NCBI GenBank assembly: GCA_016936695.1
Contig: JAFGXK010000285.1
Coordinates: 1-7,964, forward strand
Reading direction: 5' to 3'
Length of the DNA stretch: 7,964 nucleotides
Source of the DNA: Bacteroidales bacterium
GTDB taxonomy: Bacteria > Bacteroidota > Bacteroidia > Bacteroidales > VadinHA17
Shown: piece by piece, positions 6,762-7,964 of the stretch
How positions within the stretch are numbered: the first letter of the stretch is position 1
Layout: the number at the start of each line of letters is the position of its first letter
Made by a program: the position numbers and the translations under genes
The notes under the pieces: model-generated
The model's database searches: none
Told to the model about the DNA's origin: nothing
What the model saw: only the letters and a program-made list of their open reading frames with translations

Positions 6762-7229
6762 ATGATACAGAGAATTCAGTCTTTATATTTGTTATTGACA
6801 TCCATTGCATCAGTATTATTCCTTAGCGGGAACTTTTTAAGCTTTTTTAATGATTCAGGATCCGGTATATTCATGAATTACCGGGGAATCTGGACGGCAG
6901 GGCAGGAAGAAGCACTTCAAAATCTTGAAAATCAGATAATCATACCGGTTATTGTTTTGCTGATAATCATCCTTTCGGTTGTTGCCATTCTCCTGTACAA
7001 AAACAGAAAATTACAGATTAAGTTTGTACTTGCAACAGTACTTTTATCAGCTGCTTTAACAGCACTGACGGCCTGGTTAGCATATTCGGCAGGGGAAAAA
7101 TATCAGGCAGTACTGAATCCGGGTATCCGTACATTCCTCCCGCTGATAATTTTGATTTTCAGTATTCTGGCATACCGGGGGATAAGGAAAGATGAGAACC
7201 TGGTCAGGTCATACGACAGACTCAGGTAA
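6762..7229 (+). CDS. DUF4293 family integral membrane protein
   Basis: A 155-residue membrane protein of unknown function. The start MIQRIQSLYLLL and the end IRKDENLVRSYDRLR match the conserved ends of the DUF4293 family, known from Bacteroidota. Four membrane segments are visible at about 7-29, 58-79, 87-108 and 121-140. A soluble loop of about 28 residues (30-57) separates TM1 and TM2, and the tail is charged and probably cytoplasmic. No catalytic or metal-binding motif is apparent and there is no cysteine or histidine in the chain. The ATG at 6762 is supported by the family N-terminus. It is transcribed away from the efflux operon and converges on pyrI with a 24-bp gap that shows no strong terminator hairpin. 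Nothing in the context ties it to efflux or to pyrimidine synthesis beyond proximity. Confidence 0.85.
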   Translation: MIQRIQSLYLLLTSIASVLFLSGNFLSFFNDSGSGIFMNYRGIWTAGQEEALQNLENQIIIPVIVLLIIILSVVAILLYKNRKLQIKFVLATVLLSAALTALTAWLAYSAGEKYQAVLNPGIRTFLPLIILIFSILAYRGIRKDENLVRSYDRLR

Positions 7230-7253
7230 AAATTAAAGGTGGATTTTCTTGAA

Positions 7254-7712
7254 TCAGATTATCTGCAGATTCTCCTGGTCGGTTATCTTCTCACAATAAT
7301 GGCATTTCAGAGCCACACTTTTCTTTGACACAACCCTGAAGCGGGTGGTAACACGTTCAAAATTGGTTATGCATTTGGGATTCATGCATTTTGCAATCCC
7401 GACAATTTGTTCAGGCACTTCAACCACCTTCTTTTCAACGACTTCATAATCCCTTATAATATTAAGCTTTGCATCGGGCGCTACCAGGGCTATCCTGTTG
7501 ATGTCGGTGTCCTCAAAATATTTCCCGGATATCTTGATAATGGCTTTTTTCCCCAGTTTCTTACTTTCAAGGTTTGTTCCGAAAGTGATCTGGCTATCGA
7601 TGTGGTCGAGTCCAAGGATTGAAATGACCTTAAAAAGATTCTTTGCAGGAATGTGGTCAATTACAGTCCCGTTCTCAATTGCACTTACGCTGAGTTGTTT
7701 TGGTTCTTTCAT
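7254..7712 (-). CDS. pyrI: Aspartate carbamoyltransferase regulatory chain
   Basis: Regulatory subunit of the aspartate carbamoyltransferase holoenzyme, which makes carbamoyl-aspartate in pyrimidine synthesis. It carries no active site but binds CTP (inhibitor) and ATP (activator), passing the signal to the catalytic chains. Its 152 residues are almost collinear with E. coli PyrI (153). The nucleotide-binding domain keeps GTVIDHIPA with Asp19 and His20, plus Lys60 and Lys94 at the same numbers as in E. coli. The zinc domain keeps all four ligands: Cys109 and Cys114 (CMNPKC), Cys137 and Cys140 (CHYC). Full allosteric capacity is therefore likely. The ATG gives the right N-terminal length. It follows pyrB by 13 bp on the same strand, the usual pyrBI order, so the two should be cotranscribed from a promoter outside the window. 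Confidence 0.97.
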   Translation of the reverse strand: MKEPKQLSVSAIENGTVIDHIPAKNLFKVISILGLDHIDSQITFGTNLESKKLGKKAIIKISGKYFEDTDINRIALVAPDAKLNIIRDYEVVEKKVVEVPEQIVGIAKCMNPKCITNFERVTTRFRVVSKKSVALKCHYCEKITDQENLQII

Positions 7713-7725
7713 TTCAGCCTCCGGA

Positions 7726-7964
7726 TTATTTAATTCCTAACAGTGAACATAATATTGCCTGCCGTGTAAAAACTCCGTTCAGTGCCTGCTCAAAATAGTA
7801 GGCCTTCGGGTTGGAATCTACATCAGTATGTATCTCGTTCACCCTTGGAAGGGGATGTAGTATCCTCATATTTGGCTTTGTATTGGCAAGCATTGCGTTT
7901 TTCAGGACGTAAACATTTTTGACTTTTTCGTATTCAATAGGATCAGAGAATCTTTCCTTCTATA
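7726..7964 (-). CDS. pyrB: Aspartate carbamoyltransferase catalytic chain, 3' part, with an in-frame TAG near the window edge
   Basis: The minus-strand frame ending at TAA (7726-7728) encodes the last 77 residues of PyrB, beginning KERFSDPIEYEKVKN. HPLPRVNEI matches the E. coli HPLPRVDEI segment, whose Leu267 and Pro268 line the active site, and AYYFEQALNGVFTRQA matches its C-terminal helices. The length fits closely: E. coli has 79 residues from the same lysine to its end. The next codon upstream (7960-7962) is TAG where relatives have the glutamine of the TR-V/I-QKER motif (Gln231 in E. coli, which contacts aspartate). A single change from CAG would explain it. TAG is used as a normal stop by the pump, channel and epimerase genes here, so a reassigned code is unlikely. 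Because only two more bases remain, an error at the sequence end is quite possible. The rest of the gene is outside the window. Confidence 0.88.

Noticed and set aside
6602..6826. 74-codon plus-strand frame in the intergenic region
   Set aside because: Its composition looks like translated AT-rich noncoding DNA, it has no family resemblance, and it overlaps the start of the DUF4293 gene by 65 bases in another frame.
7230..7270. Possible terminator between the DUF4293 gene and pyrI, including the palindrome ATCTGCAGAT
   Set aside because: The palindrome lies inside the last codons of pyrI, the stem would be short and no T-tract follows on either strand.
7726..7964. Reassigned TAG codon (TAG read as glutamine) as the reason for the pyrB amber codon
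   Set aside because: The pump, channel and epimerase-like genes in the same window end naturally at TAG at their family-typical C-termini, so TAG works as a stop here.

Overview
The window looks like an ordinary chromosomal stretch from a member of the Bacteroidota. Three things point there: a gene of the DUF4293 family, which as far as I know is confined to that phylum; a match to the Bacteroidota -7 promoter consensus TAnnTTTG upstream of the efflux operon; and AT-rich start regions without clear Shine-Dalgarno sequences. By eye the base composition is moderate, with no region standing out as foreign. I see no insertion sequence, CRISPR array, tRNA, rRNA or phage gene.

Layout from left to right: the last 22 codons of a plus-strand gene, probably an NAD-dependent epimerase/dehydratase (3-68). 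Then a minus-strand block that, in transcription order (right to left), encodes a periplasmic adaptor (5371-6477), an AcrB/MexB-type RND pump (2297-5350), a TolC/OprM-type outer-membrane channel (1000-2328) and a uridine-phosphorylase-like enzyme (90-953). The first three make a complete tripartite drug-efflux machine: adaptor and pump are 20 bp apart, pump and channel genes overlap by 32 bp. The phosphorylase follows after 46 bp and may share the transcript.

A 284-bp intergenic region (6478-6761) separates the efflux operon from a divergent plus-strand DUF4293 membrane protein gene (6762-7229). It holds a TACTTTTG promoter element for the operon and, directly upstream of it, a perfect 7-bp inverted repeat with a 6-bp spacer, the best candidate operator in the window. 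No regulator gene is visible, so any repressor must be encoded elsewhere.

The right end carries minus-strand pyrB-pyrI, the catalytic and regulatory chains of aspartate carbamoyltransferase. pyrI is complete, with all zinc and main nucleotide-binding residues. pyrB is cut by the window end, and its frame shows a TAG codon at the place of the conserved active-site glutamine (Gln231 in E. coli), only 3-5 bases from the window edge. This is either a sequence-end error or a real nonsense mutation.

I looked for an undescribed system and did not find one. The observations worth checking are the palindromic operator, the pyrB amber codon, and the link between the efflux operon and nucleoside salvage.
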